Positions 29,410-40,462 of a stretch of 64,000 bases of DNA are shown here, piece by piece. The stretch is from Oncomelania hupensis (lineage: Eukaryota; Mollusca; Gastropoda; Littorinimorpha; Pomatiopsidae), in the NCBI GenBank assembly GCA_036898135.1, contig CM072526.1, forward strand, positions 5,510,224-5,574,223. The letters run 5' to 3'. A model generated the notes under the pieces. It was not told the origin of the DNA and searched no databases. It saw only the letters and a program-made list of their open reading frames with translations. Both the position numbers and the translations under genes were made by a program. Numbering within the stretch: position 1 is the stretch's first letter; each line of letters opens with the position of its first letter.

Positions 29410-31268
29410 GAGAGAGAAGAGAGATAGACATCATCTCAGATCAACAGATAAAAAGCGTTAATTGTCTTTGTTCGTGTTCAGTGAATGAAAGTTTTTTCCC
29501 ACGGCGTTGAAAACAGCATACTTTTTTTTACGTATTGATTTAAAAAATGACTTATTGATTTTCTGATCATTAAGTTTTTTGACCTATTGATTTTGAAAAT
29601 GACCTATTGCATTTCTGGTCAATCAGTCATTTACCTATAGACTCCCCAAACCAACCTGATCACTGAAGTGGATGAATATTTCACAACCTATTTCAACTAT
29701 CTCAACCAACCAAACTTGGTAAGATGGAGTATATGCATGAGACCTCCTAAAGGATCAGGGAATTAATGACCTCACCTCAAGGTCAAGGTCACAGTCAACA
29801 AATGTTAGTCAAAAAATGAAAATTTTCTACAAACTTTTTCTCTTTTTTTTTTCAAAGTTTTTACTATTGAACTTCTTTCAGATATTCTTTACTATACAAA
29901 TTTGGTCAACATCCAAGGTCTAAGTCTCTGGAGCTGTCCATAGTCTGTTTGTATAGGTACTTTAAAATATTTGGTAGTACATAATTATGTATTTAGAGCC
30001 GAAAGTCAAGGTCATTTCAAGGTCAAGAGCATAGAAACTAAGAAAGGTTAGGTTAAAGTCTGCATTATTTAGCATTTTAATGCCAGTTTCTTTTTTTTCT
30101 TCTTTTCCTGGGCACTCGTTTTCATGTTAAATATAGCAGGTTTATAAGGAGCATGTGAGTCATATGGTCTTTGCCTGTCTAATTACCTCAGTTTCACCTG
30201 AAAGCTAATTAAATTTGTACATAACTTTACATAATTCATTTCATTTGTTTTTGTTTCATTTGAAGAAATTGTGTGAATATTAAATGTTTAGTATGAATGT
30301 ATGAGAACTGAGCTGAGTTGCCCTTTCGGCAAAAGCACTATGTAAACAATACCCTTATTACTTATATTATAACTGGGGAGAACCATTATAGCGCTGCCCC
30401 ATGCTTCTTGAAGCATGTAATGGCACTTGGAGCTTTGGCGCCCTGCTAAAAAGGTCAATCCTTTGCTTTGAATTACAGTAAAGCAACAAAGAAGAAGATA
30501 TGGGCACCCACTATCTTTATGAAGCTGGCCTGCTCAAAAGGGAAGTTGCCTTGATGCTTATTCCGGAAGATTATGGGAACACACCCAGAGCTCGAATATA
30601 CCTTGGATGCAATTGATAAGAATTGCAATAATAAGGATTTATATAGTGCATGTATGTCGGGGTTCATGATGATTTCATAGCCTATTGTACTATGTACATT
30701 GTGTCACTGATTCGAACCAAAGAGATTGAAAAATGTCTTTAAATATCCATGGGGGCATGTGGTTATGCTTTCAAGCAAGATTTCCAGCTGGTTCAAATGT
30801 GTTCCCACAGGCCCTGCGCCTCAAGATAATTCAGGCCTGATGCACAGTGCTGATGAAAAGATCATTGATAGCAATTAATTTATATACAATGAAAAACAGT
30901 TGAGGCAGACCTTATCAGACCCCCACATGCCCCCCATGAATATCGGTAACTTTGTCCTTGTCTGTGTGCTGGCGGCTGTAACCAGCATGATGGCGAAGGT
31001 TGTTTGTGGACAGGTGAGGCAGAGGCTGGCCTGGGAGGACTTCTTACGGCACTGCCCGATGTGCAGTCGAGTGGCCAACATCCTGCCCTGCCACCTGGAG
31101 GCCCGATGTTCCAACCCCGCCTGCCAATTCCACTTCTGCACACGCTGCCTCTTCCCTGCACATCCGCCTGCAGAAGCATGTCCCTACGTGGGACGAAAGC
31201 CCCAACTGAAGGGAGCTCCTGGCAGCCAAAAATGTAAGAAGATGCTGAAACGCCTCCACACTTTTTGA
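21259..31268 (+). CDS. Emi1/Emi2-type APC/C inhibitor, F-box and zinc-binding-region protein (FBXO5/FBXO43 family)
   Basis: Predicted exons: 21259-21270 (MAPR, donor GTAAGT), 24798-26239, 26934-27039, 27881-28027 and 31014-31268, all with GT-AG borders and compatible phases; about 653 residues, nearer Emi2 than Emi1 in length. Numbering from the Met at 24798: a DPGHDFDEVDS repeat (40-73); a DSGLGS motif (108-113) matching the beta-TrCP phosphodegron DSGxxS; a long acidic/Ser-rich region; an F-box (about 463-495, split by the 26239/26934 intron, AGVCRLWRTVLL); and a C-terminal IBR-like zinc-binding region with ligands C579, C582, C597, C602, C607, C610, H615 and C621, followed by KKMLKRL like the family RL tail. 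The family blocks the APC/C ubiquitin ligase (Emi1 at S/G2, Emi2 in meiosis-II arrest). Exon 1 is the least certain, as 24798 is also an ATG directly after an acceptor. One such gene may serve both Emi roles here. Confidence 0.85.
21570..21762. repeat. Inverted repeat (MITE-like hairpin) in Emi intron 1
   Basis: The left arm (about 21570-21609) contains TTAGGCCTACTTTAACTGAAG and the right arm (21731-21762) its complement CTTCAGTTAAAGTAGGCCTAA, with a loop of about 120 bp rich in A and T. Confidence 0.65.
22941..23243 (-). pseudogene. 3' end of an RTE-type LINE with (TAGGA)n tail
   Basis: The minus-strand frame encodes the C-terminal segment of a LINE ORF2: RKLRWYGHVTRSSGLAKTIL, QGGRRRGRPKKRWEDNIR, LTLSETIRVAEDRERW. 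It ends in YGIG and then a (TAGGA)n microsatellite (22941-22992). 5'-truncated. Related copies: 51150-52310, 54176-54472, 54885-54960. Confidence 0.85.
23446..24490 (+). repeat. 44-bp minisatellite, about 24 units, in Emi intron 1
   Basis: Unit GTCAGTGTACTCCATTGTCA + GGCGAGAACATTGCAGCCTG + TACA. Most units differ by single bases (GGCAAG, CAATG for CATTG) or 1-bp indels; units around 23720-23790 are more diverged. The array ends about 300 bp before coding exon 2. Because 44 is not a multiple of 3 and the unit lacks stops, long open frames appear in all three plus-strand frames; they are not genes. Confidence 0.95.
28028..31013 (+). other. Emi intron 4: repeats without recognised genes
   Basis: Contains an (ACTAA)n microsatellite (28753-28792), a (GA)n stretch (29370-29425), two stretches with recurring GACCTATTGATTTT-like motifs (about 28310-28380 and 29540-29630), a G-rich MITE-like piece at about 28970-29215, and a copy of the TCAAGGTCA-rich interspersed repeat at about 29750-30190. 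No conserved coding exon seen. Confidence 0.7.
29750..30190 (+). repeat. TCAAGGTCA-rich interspersed repeat, copy 1
   Basis: Shares with 45480-46560 the blocks AAATTTGGTCAAC..CCAAGGTC, GGAGCTGTCC, TCAAGGTCATTTCAAGGTCA (about 30006) and AAGGAGCATGTGxGTCATATG. TCAAGGTCA is the extended half-site of ERR/SF-1/FTZ-F1 nuclear receptors; here at least four occur. Class of the repeat is unknown to me. Confidence 0.65.
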
Positions 31269-34200
31269 TGACACTTTTTGTGTTTGGGTTGAAGATGTTG
31301 ACTGTGATACTGAAGCTTTCCTTGTGGCAAGCCCTTAGCTACGTGAAAGTGGAAAACCGTGGCTACTTGAAGAGGGGGAAAGTTTGTTCAGCCTTTATTA
31401 CTGAAGGAGCCGTTCCTGCGTATTTGTGTCCCTTAAGATCCACCGACAGGCCCGCTTGTTGGGTGGATACGGACACACCGGCTGTCGGAGCAAAGGCAAA
31501 GTTAAAAGTCTGCAGTTTTTGCTTCCTCCCTGGAGTGAGGGGAGAAGTGTTCATCACGAGCCATAAAAAGTTGCTGACTTGACATTGCATCGTTGATGAC
31601 ACTGCAGACTTGACCGTTAGCGCTTGGCTTAAATACCTGGCGAGCCACAGCTGTATACTGATGAATTCAACCTGTCACTCCAAAACTCCAAAACTACCCC
31701 AGTAACAGCTTTGCAAGATGAAGAATACAGATGAAATCTGCATAGCATGTCTACATCGCCAGCTAAAAAACAAGGCAGCTAATACCTTGATCATCATCAA
31801 CTGAGGCAATATAACCTGGGGTGTCGCAGTTATACGCTTTCCTTGTTTTCTTGAACTGTCCCATACAGCTATACCACCTTCAGCTTGTGCTCTCCTCAAG
31901 CTATCCCAACTAGTTTGCGCTGTTCCATCTACAGTTGAGGATGTCCCAACTAAAGTTGTGTCTATTCCATATACAGTTTGAGCTGTTCTATCTGCCGTTT
32001 AGAATACCCACCTACAGTTTGTGCTCTTCGATCTACAGTTTCGGATGACCCAACTACAATTGAGTCTATTCCATCTACAGTTTGGGCTAACCCAACTACA
32101 TTTCGCACTGTTCCATCTACAGTTGAAAATGTCCCATTTACAGCAGAAAAATTACCCACCTACAGTTGAATATTCCATCTACAGTTTGAGCTAACCCAAC
32201 TAGTTTGTGCTGTTCCATCTACAGTTTCTGATGCCCCAACTACAGGTGAGACTGTCCCATCTACAGTTGAAGCTGTTTGATATATACTGCTTGCGCTGTG
32301 CCATCTACAGTTGAGTGTTCATCTACAAGTTGGACTGTCCCATTTGCTGTTTTGCCTGTCTGGATACCCCAGCTATCGTTCATCAGCAAGTTTTAACCAT
32401 CCTAACTACAATTTTTGACTTGGTAGCTATTGAGGTTCAGCTTTTCCATGCCTTTGACTACAGTTCCAGCCAAAGTGGGACTTGAAACGTCTTCAAGCTA
32501 TCGGTTTTGGTTTCCTCTGAAGAGATAAATTTCAGTCGATATCAAGACTACCCTCAGACAAGAAAGCAGTTGCCTGTTATAACACATATATATATATGTT
32601 TATTATTATAACAGCCAACTCGTGAACTACATTTCAGCTCAGCTTGGTAGGAGCAAAAAGGCTTCCGTGGCAGTTCCAATCCGACCACACCTCACAGCCC
32701 ATTTTCCCAACCATGACTCATTTCCAACGTAGTTTACTCTGACTCAGGGGAAATTGCCAGCAGCTTGGTCCGTCCAGCAGTGTTGTGAAGCTAGCATTGG
32801 CAACAGGACACGGTGGTTGACTTATTGTAGAAAGTTGAATTGAAATTTGCATGCAGGGTGGTGGGAGTCCCATTTTCGAGTATTCCTCTTTAGTTGTAAT
32901 GATGTAGAGATTTATTTTGAAAAATGAAATGACATTTTTCAAGCTAAATAAATTTAAATTCAAGAAGGAAATTTATGAGATTATTACCAAATAATTATAG
33001 GCGATTCATCAGCTCAATACTCGTAAACGGATCACCAAAAAATGTCAATCAAGTTTTAGATGGTTCAAGCACGTACGTAGAAATTCATTTCATTTCAAGC
33101 AAGTACGTAGAAATTCATTTCTAAATTTGCAATCAGAATCATAATAACAACCAAAAATGTATTCCTGGACAGTGAAACCCCAGTTGAAATTATTTTTTTT
33201 AACATTTTAAGAATCGTATTTCATCAGTTATCTTATAGTAAATCAGTTTGTGATCCTGTTGAAGATTTTCAGAACAAAATGCCTGATCGTCAGAATCTGA
33301 GTTCCATTAATGTTACTAAGATCTGCAGTTGATTAGAGTCACTAAGATACTGTGGTCTTCCAAATCCTTGACTCCCTGGGAATTAGGAAACCTGTTTTCA
33401 CCAGCTATTGACCACCTGTGACTTGGGAGACATGTTTTTGCGATCCCAATCGTGTTTAGAACAAGATATTTCTACAACTCTTTGTTGCGCGCAGCATAGC
33501 GGAAACTCGCCGAGACTTGCTTTTTGCTCTTGTTAGAAGGAAATGTAATCCTCTGCGAGTCTGAGCCGCGCTCTGTGCGAATCTGTGGCTGTAAGAAATA
33601 AGAGCATTATCACCGTTTACTCATTTGAAGCAGGATGCCCACACACGCGAGTCAGACTATATCAACTTGTGACGTTTTTTGTATACTTTGACTTCGTGCA
33701 CCCTTCCAGCAGTTCTGTGGATTTGTACACCCTTCCAGCAATTCTGTGGATGTATTAACTTTGTCCCATAACCTGTGTGCAATTTCATCTGTGATATTAG
33801 ATATTTTCCCGATAGAAAGGGATAATAAACTGCAGCAGCTGCAAGAATAGACACTAAACTACCATGTGATACTCACGCAGTGGATTGAACCATTGATCAT
33901 GCATGACACACAAACAACTCACAGCAATACATTTTCTTTCTTTTTTTAAATTCTACAAATAATTTTGTTGAGTCACATTTTCAGTTTTATAGTTTTTGTG
34001 TTAAAACAACATTTTGTGCTTTTGAGAACATTGCACATTAAATCTCATTGTTTCATTTCACGACGCATGTCGGCACGCATGCAGGATAACCCATTCACGC
34101 AGGTAGTTTTACCCTAGACTTGTGGTGGCAGCTTTTTTAGCGTCTGCAACAGTTTGATTCCAAAGCAAATCCTCTAGACCATTTTATCATTAATGCATGC

Positions 34201-37200
34201 TAAAAAAAAATTATTTTATATGTTACTCAGTTCCTAATGAAGACTCTGATGTCAAAAGTGTTATTACCAAATTTTCTCTCTAGTCGAATAGAAAATAATT
34301 ATATTGCACAACTGTCAATGTAGAAAACAGTTACAAATCCCTGCTTTAATTATTTAGATTATTATTTGTACATTACTAATGCTATTTGCGATTATTTATT
34401 GATTTCTGACATCTTTCTGATCTTCTGGCCTTTCTTCATTCCAGATGAAAATCTTTATTCAGCCATTGTTGTTTTTCTCTCCTTTCCCCTGCCTGCTCTG
34501 TCTTGACATGCATCTCCGTGTATTTCTACATCTGTAAATAATGAACTGTTTCATTTGTTTCATATCCGTTGATTTTAATTGATTCAGTTATTTATTGATG
34601 TGTTTCAGTTGATTTTACTCCATTGTTTAGTATTTAATTGTGTACATATGTTGTCAGTATTTTGTTGTTTTGTTTTGATTTGACCAACAAAGACAAAACG
34701 AAAGGCTACCTATATTTTACCAAGTGCCCGGTATGTTTTGTTCACTACTGTAATATTATTGATCTGTTGACGCAGTAGGTGTTATATTTTTGTTTGCTTA
34801 TGTGTTGACGCTGTTGTTTTGTCGTTGGTATCACTGTCTGTATTGGATGGCTCAGCAGTTTATGGTGTTAAACAGAGCTCGGACTTGCAGCAAATATCAA
34901 CAGCTGGAAATAACACTATGGTATGACACAGTTACGTTAAAGCCAGATAACAGCCGTGCGGTTTTTATTTATTTCTCCTCCCCTCCCCCAACTCATACTG
35001 CAGCGCCAGATTACTTATGCTGGCTTTGGTGTTGGCTTCTTGGGCTTCCTCCTCCAAGCGAAGACAATAAGCTGTGACAGGCGAACAGCTAGCAGGTTGT
35101 GTAGGCGAAGCAAGAACAAGCAGAAGTGCAGTCACTTGCTCACTGTTTCTGTCTGCTTGCTGTCAGCGCTAGACAGCGACCTCTTTCACTGTGCTTGGTA
35201 TTGCTTACTGTAAAGAAAGCAGTTTGTTGCTGTTAGGAAGTGGAGCTAGCACTGTGAAGAGCTTTGCTTTAGTAACACACTACAACACCGGAGTTGTACG
35301 ACTTGGCAGCAAAACGCGTTTGTATTAATTTATTTAATGTTGTTTGTTACCTCTTTATTTTTGTTTGTTGCTCTTTTTTTTTGCACAAAATCTAGTAATC
35401 CACTCTGGTTGTGTATGTCATATCATAAAACATTCATGTTTGAAATACCCTTTTGTGTTCAATACCACCATTATACTGATTGTGACAACATACATTATCA
35501 GTAGAATTTGCCCTTATTTATAAATTATTCATTAAATAAATTTGTTTTTTTGTTTGTTTTTTAAGAAGTGTATTTCTAGTGCTTGGGAAAAAAGATTGTG
35601 ATATGAAATATGTACAGTGTCTGTGTCACACAGGACAATTACAGAAACCATGATGATCACCATTCTTAATTATTCACTGCCGTGTCAAAAGCTTATGATG
35701 CGTTTGACTTGGTGCTATTGAAGAATGATAATACTGTATACCCCATGTTTTTGCCAAAGAATACTTTGGTGTATGCTGATGTATTTTCCCTAAAGCGATG
35801 CTGTACTATGCGGTGTGCTCAAAAAGATTATTTGGTGAAGTCTCTATCATTGGTATTCAAACGCATTTGGATTATGGTGATGAAATTGCAATGGGTTTTG
35901 CCTGCCCCACCCAGTGTGTTCAAAATGCTATGGACGACTCACATTATCATACGTAATGTCTAAAAACTGAAGTGAAATTGAATTTGCTGTCAAATTTGTT
36001 TGTTTTTTTTTCCCATAATTCTATATGGGCTTTACACATAGCTTGCTAGAAATCTGACTGGGATCTAACGGTGAGATACAACAAATCTGAGAATAGACTA
36101 GGATCAGTTGAGGAGAAGGAGAAAGTCCCAGCTAGTCCATGCTACGCTGTATGATACGGCAGTCGCATTTCTAGAGTGGTGAGATCTTTAGTGACTCTTA
36201 CACTATAAAGTTGAATAATCTCAGGATTAGTAGCTGGGGTTAGCATTAAAGAAGTTTGGGAGACCAACTAGCTGTAAGCGTGGGATCTTAATCCTATCAA
36301 ACATTACCAAAGAACATGACTTATACGGTCTTTGATTTTATCTTGCAAAAAAACACAATATGGGTAATGTAGTTTTAGCAAGGGCAGTCTGCAAAGCAGG
36401 GCACTAGGTTTTAAGCTTAAGCTGTAACGCTCGCCAACTCCGCCATTGGGATTTTTTAAAGGAAAACTAACGTTTTTGACAAAGAAACTATGCATGGTTC
36501 AAAATCTGCAGTAGCTGGTAAGGTGAACTCTCTTATACTATGCTGCCTAGACTTGGCCCTGCTGTATCGTTTCTGCTTTATTTGTAACTTTTTAAAAAAT
36601 ATCGTTAAAAGTTCCAGATTTTTTAATCCCCCAAAATTCAAGTTTTTTTTATGAGAAAAATACTTGTTGCTATTCCCAAGCTTTCTATTGTGCATTTTGA
36701 TCCTTTTAACTTATTTTAGCTACAACATATTTAAAGGTCTGAAATATTAAGTGAACGCTATTTATCATTCAAAGAATCTTATTTATCATAAAATGAGCCG
36801 TATTTATTGAGAAAAATTTTATAGCGATGGCAAAAAACGTGAATGATTTTTTTTTTTTTACCCACTGGAAGTGGGGTTTTGTACTGTAGGCAGAAGTATT
36901 TTTCTACGGTGCAGAGCGAAACTTGGATTTTACTTCTGTTGAGGCTGTATAAATTGTTTACCAAGTTCAGCTTGGGCTGGTTCGGCATGGAGCATGGTTG
37001 TTTTAACAATTCCAATTTTCTGTTTTTAATGGTTACTGTAATGCAATGACATTGGATCACCATTGGTGTTCAGATTTTTATGTGCTAATATATCTACATT
37101 CTTAATTTTGTGATGTCTTTTTGAGTTTGTTGGTTTGATTGATGTAATGGTAAGGAAGATTTTGTGTGTGTGTGTGTGATGATCTGGGACTGATAAATGT

Positions 37201-38160
37201 CGGTACCCACGGTGGAGACATGTTACACAGATGGTTGTTATGCTCCATTTTGTACCCAGAAGGCGAAAGCAATGTAAAGATACATTGTCTAAATAGTTAC
37301 ACGTATTACAGAAAAGAATCGGAAGTGTATTAGAAGTTCAGTTATGATTGTGAAAGTTTACTGCACTTAATCAGTGTTTGTTTAAATTATAATTTATTAT
37401 TTAAGCCTGCTGTTAAAGCACAATCACTCAAGAAAACGTAATTTCAGCAAAAATGTGACTGCTTTGGAGAGGAAAATGCTAAAAGCAATACAGAAACGCA
37501 CTCCATTGAATGGATATCCACTACAGCGTGTTTTTTGTACACTCTCTTTAACTTCATTGGGAAAAGGCATAATGACTAGATCTATGGTGAACAAATACTA
37601 GAACAAAATAAAATGCTACCCACGTGCTCCGTGTTAAAGGCGCCCCGCACTGTGTTTCTTCCCAGCTACCCCTTGGGGTCATGAGCAATCTTGCCACTGT
37701 AGATTGTTCAAACCTATAAAGGGAACAGTGAAAGCCACAGTTGAAAACCTGTCTTTCCTTTATAGGCAAGACAGATTCACTGCGGCAACAGTACCCCCGT
37801 TGGAGTGCCGGGGGTTTTCAGTATAAATAGTATCCCCACTTTATGGAAATTTAGTGCTTTAAATTCCCACTGTCGCTGTCTTCCTCATTTACTCTTTCCT
37901 ATTCCTGCTCTGTCCTTCACTCTGCTATACTATCTTCTTCTTCGCTAGATCAATGACCTACCTTTTTTCTTGAAAACTCTTCCTGGACAAGACTCCTTGT
38001 TTGTGTATGAGGTCTGTTGGATCAGCTTGGGAGTGTTGGACGCTTTCTGCCGGGTGGTCACTAGGGCTTCCTATGATTGTACTATTTAGCACTATAGGCA
38101 TTTTATATGTATGTGTTTTTTTGATGATTTATAATGATGTTTGTATTCTATTTTGTTTTT
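31269..38160. other. Non-coding region 3' of the Emi gene
   Basis: No conserved exon recognised on either strand; frames are short and AT-rich. It presumably includes the Emi 3' UTR. Contains the degenerate CTACAGTT repeat (31905-32345), a (TA)n at about 32586, and (near 37930-38160) the probable 3' part of a LINE. Confidence 0.55.
31905..32345 (+). repeat. Degenerate ~35-40-bp repeat, CCATCTACAGTT motif
   Basis: About a dozen diverged units built on TTCCATCTACAGTTT.. followed by CCCAACTACA; spacing is irregular, suggesting an old minisatellite about 600 bp downstream of the Emi stop codon. Confidence 0.7.
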
Positions 38161-38164
38161 GTAA

Positions 38165-38379
38165 CCGGGGTGTTCGCGTAGTTGAGGTCAACCCTCAGCC
38201 GTCCCCCGCGTGGGATGTCTTTATTGTAAAGTGACTGGCCGTTGGAGGGCATTCAATTTTCCCACTGGGGTTGTTTCAGCAGATCTTTTATGCGGATCGG
38301 GGGTTGTCCGGTCCTGATTTGGCTCGGAAGAGTCCGCTGGACCTAAAGCAACAATAAATCAATCAATCAATCAATCAAT
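38165..38379 (+). mobile_element. LINE/SINE 3' end with (AATC)n tail
   Basis: Ends GGTCCTGATTTGGCTCGGAA, GAGTCCGCTGGACCTAAAGC, then (AATC)n. The same 3' tail terminates the minus-strand LINE at 18541-19692 and a fragment at 53271-53330. Upstream sequence (about 37930 on) may be further LINE 3' sequence. Confidence 0.7.
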
Positions 38380-38439
38380 TCTTCCCAGCTACTGTCAGCT
38401 GCAGCTAAAAATAACTTTCACCATTTCTTTCTTCATTAC

Positions 38440-39955
38440 ACACTGGCGCCTGAACTGATACATGTTACTACGGCTATACTAGCTAGCTGTAGCACTACAC
38501 ACTGGTACCTGAACTGATACATGTTACTACGGCTATACTATACTAGCTAGCTGTAGCCTTACACACTCGTGACACTGGCACCTGAACTGATACATGTTAC
38601 TACGGCTATACTAGCTAGCTGTAGCACTACACACTGGCACCTGAACTGATACATGTTACTACGGCTATACTAGCTAGCTGTAGCACTACACACTGGCACC
38701 TGAACTGATACATGTTACTACGGCTATACTAGCTAGCTGTAGCACTACACACTGGCACCTGAACTGATACATGTTACGGCTGTACTAGCTAGCTGTAGCA
38801 CTACACACTGGCGCCTGAACTGATGCATGGTACGGCTGTACTAGCTAGCTGTAGCACTACACACTGGCACCTGAACTGATACATGTTACCACTATACTAG
38901 CTAGCTGTAGCCTTACACACTGGCACCTGAACTGATACATGTTACCACTATACTAGCTAGCTGTAGCAATACACACTGGCGCCTGAACTGATACATGTTA
39001 CCACTATACTAGCTAGCTGTAGCATTACACACTGGCACCTGAACTGATACATGTTATGGCTGTACTAGCTAGCTGTAGCACTACACACTGGCACCTGAAC
39101 TGATGCATGTTACGGCTGTACTAGCTAGCTGTAGCACTACACACTGGCACCTGAACTGATACATGTTACTACGGCTATACTACCTAGCTGTAGCCTTACA
39201 CACTGGCACCTGAACTGATACATGTTACGGCTGTACTAGCTAGCTGTAGCCTTACACACTGGCACCTGAACTGATACATGTTACTACGGCTATACTAGCT
39301 AGCTGTAGCCTTACACACTGGCACCTGAACTGATACATGTTACTACGGCTATACTAGCTAGCTGTAGCCCTACACACTGGCACCTGAACTGATACATGTT
39401 ACTACGGCTATACTAGCTAGCTGTAGCCCTACACACTGGCACCTGAACTGATACATGTTACCACTATACTAGCTAGCTGTAGCCTTACACACTGGCACCT
39501 GAACTGATACATGTTACTACGGCTATACTAGCTAGCTGTAGCCTTACACACTGGCACCTGAACTGATACATGTTACCACTATACTAGCTAGCTGTAGCCT
39601 TACACACTGGCACCTGAACTGATACATGTTACCACTATACTAGCTAGCTGTAGCCTTACACACTGGCACCTGAACTGATACATGTTACTACGGCTATACT
39701 AGCTAGCTGTAGCCTTACACACTGGCACCTGAACTGATACATGTTACTACGGCTATTCTAGCTAGCTGTAGCCTTACACACTGGCACCTGAACTGATACA
39801 TGTTACTACGGCTATACTAGCTAGCTGTAGCCTTACACACTGGCACCTGAACTGATACATGTTACTACGGCTATACTAGCTAGCTGTAGCCTTACACACT
39901 GGCACCTGAACTGATACATGTTATGGCTATGCAAGCTAGCTGTAGCCCTAGCATA
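38440..39955 (+). repeat. 59-bp minisatellite, 26 units, with palindromic core
   Basis: Unit CACCTGAACTGATACATGTT + ACTACGGCTATACTAGCTAG + CTGTAGCCTTACACACTGG (59 bp), with 53-bp (TTACCACTATACTAG) and 56-bp (TTACGGCTGTACTAG) variants interspersed. I counted 26 occurrences of the TGAACTGAT anchor. Every unit contains CTAGCTAG, and CTACGGCTATACTAGCTAGC with GCTAGCTGTAG can fold on itself. Confidence 0.95.
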
Positions 39956-40460
39956 CAGCGATAAGCTGAAGCTGGCTTGCTGTGTAGTCAGTTGATGAAT
40001 ATCACGTATTCCCGCAAAGCAGACACAAGACAACACAGGATAATACATGTCAGTAATATTAAGCAAGTCATGTCACATTTTACAACACAGAAGAATGGAT
40101 AAATGCGAGAACCCCCAAAAAAAGGGTTTGCTCCCCAAGTTTATAATTATACAACGCTTTACAGATCTGAGAAACACATGCACGTTGCATTTAAATAGGA
40201 AACCCAACATCTCAAAGTACGGCACAATCTATAAGATGGCAGACGACAACACAGTAACAAAACATCCTAATGTTTCACAATAAAAGAACACAAAATAATA
40301 AAAGCAAAAGATCAAGGTAATCCCGAAGTACAATTTACAATATATATATATATATATAAACCACAGAATATAATATTATACAGTCCTATTTACTTTACAT
40401 ATTAAAGGCATGTGTATGGTATACTTGTGAAATTTGTTTTGCGTTTTAAATAATTCAAAA
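39956..40460. other. Non-coding, no gene seen
   Basis: AT-rich spacer between the 59-bp array and the Tc1 element, with a (TA)n tract at about 40342-40358. Nothing else recognised. Confidence 0.6.
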
Positions 40461-40462
40461 TA

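Noticed and set aside
35682..35963. 93-codon plus-strand frame as a conserved gene
   Set aside because: No recognised motif, AT-rich, no splice or promoter context.
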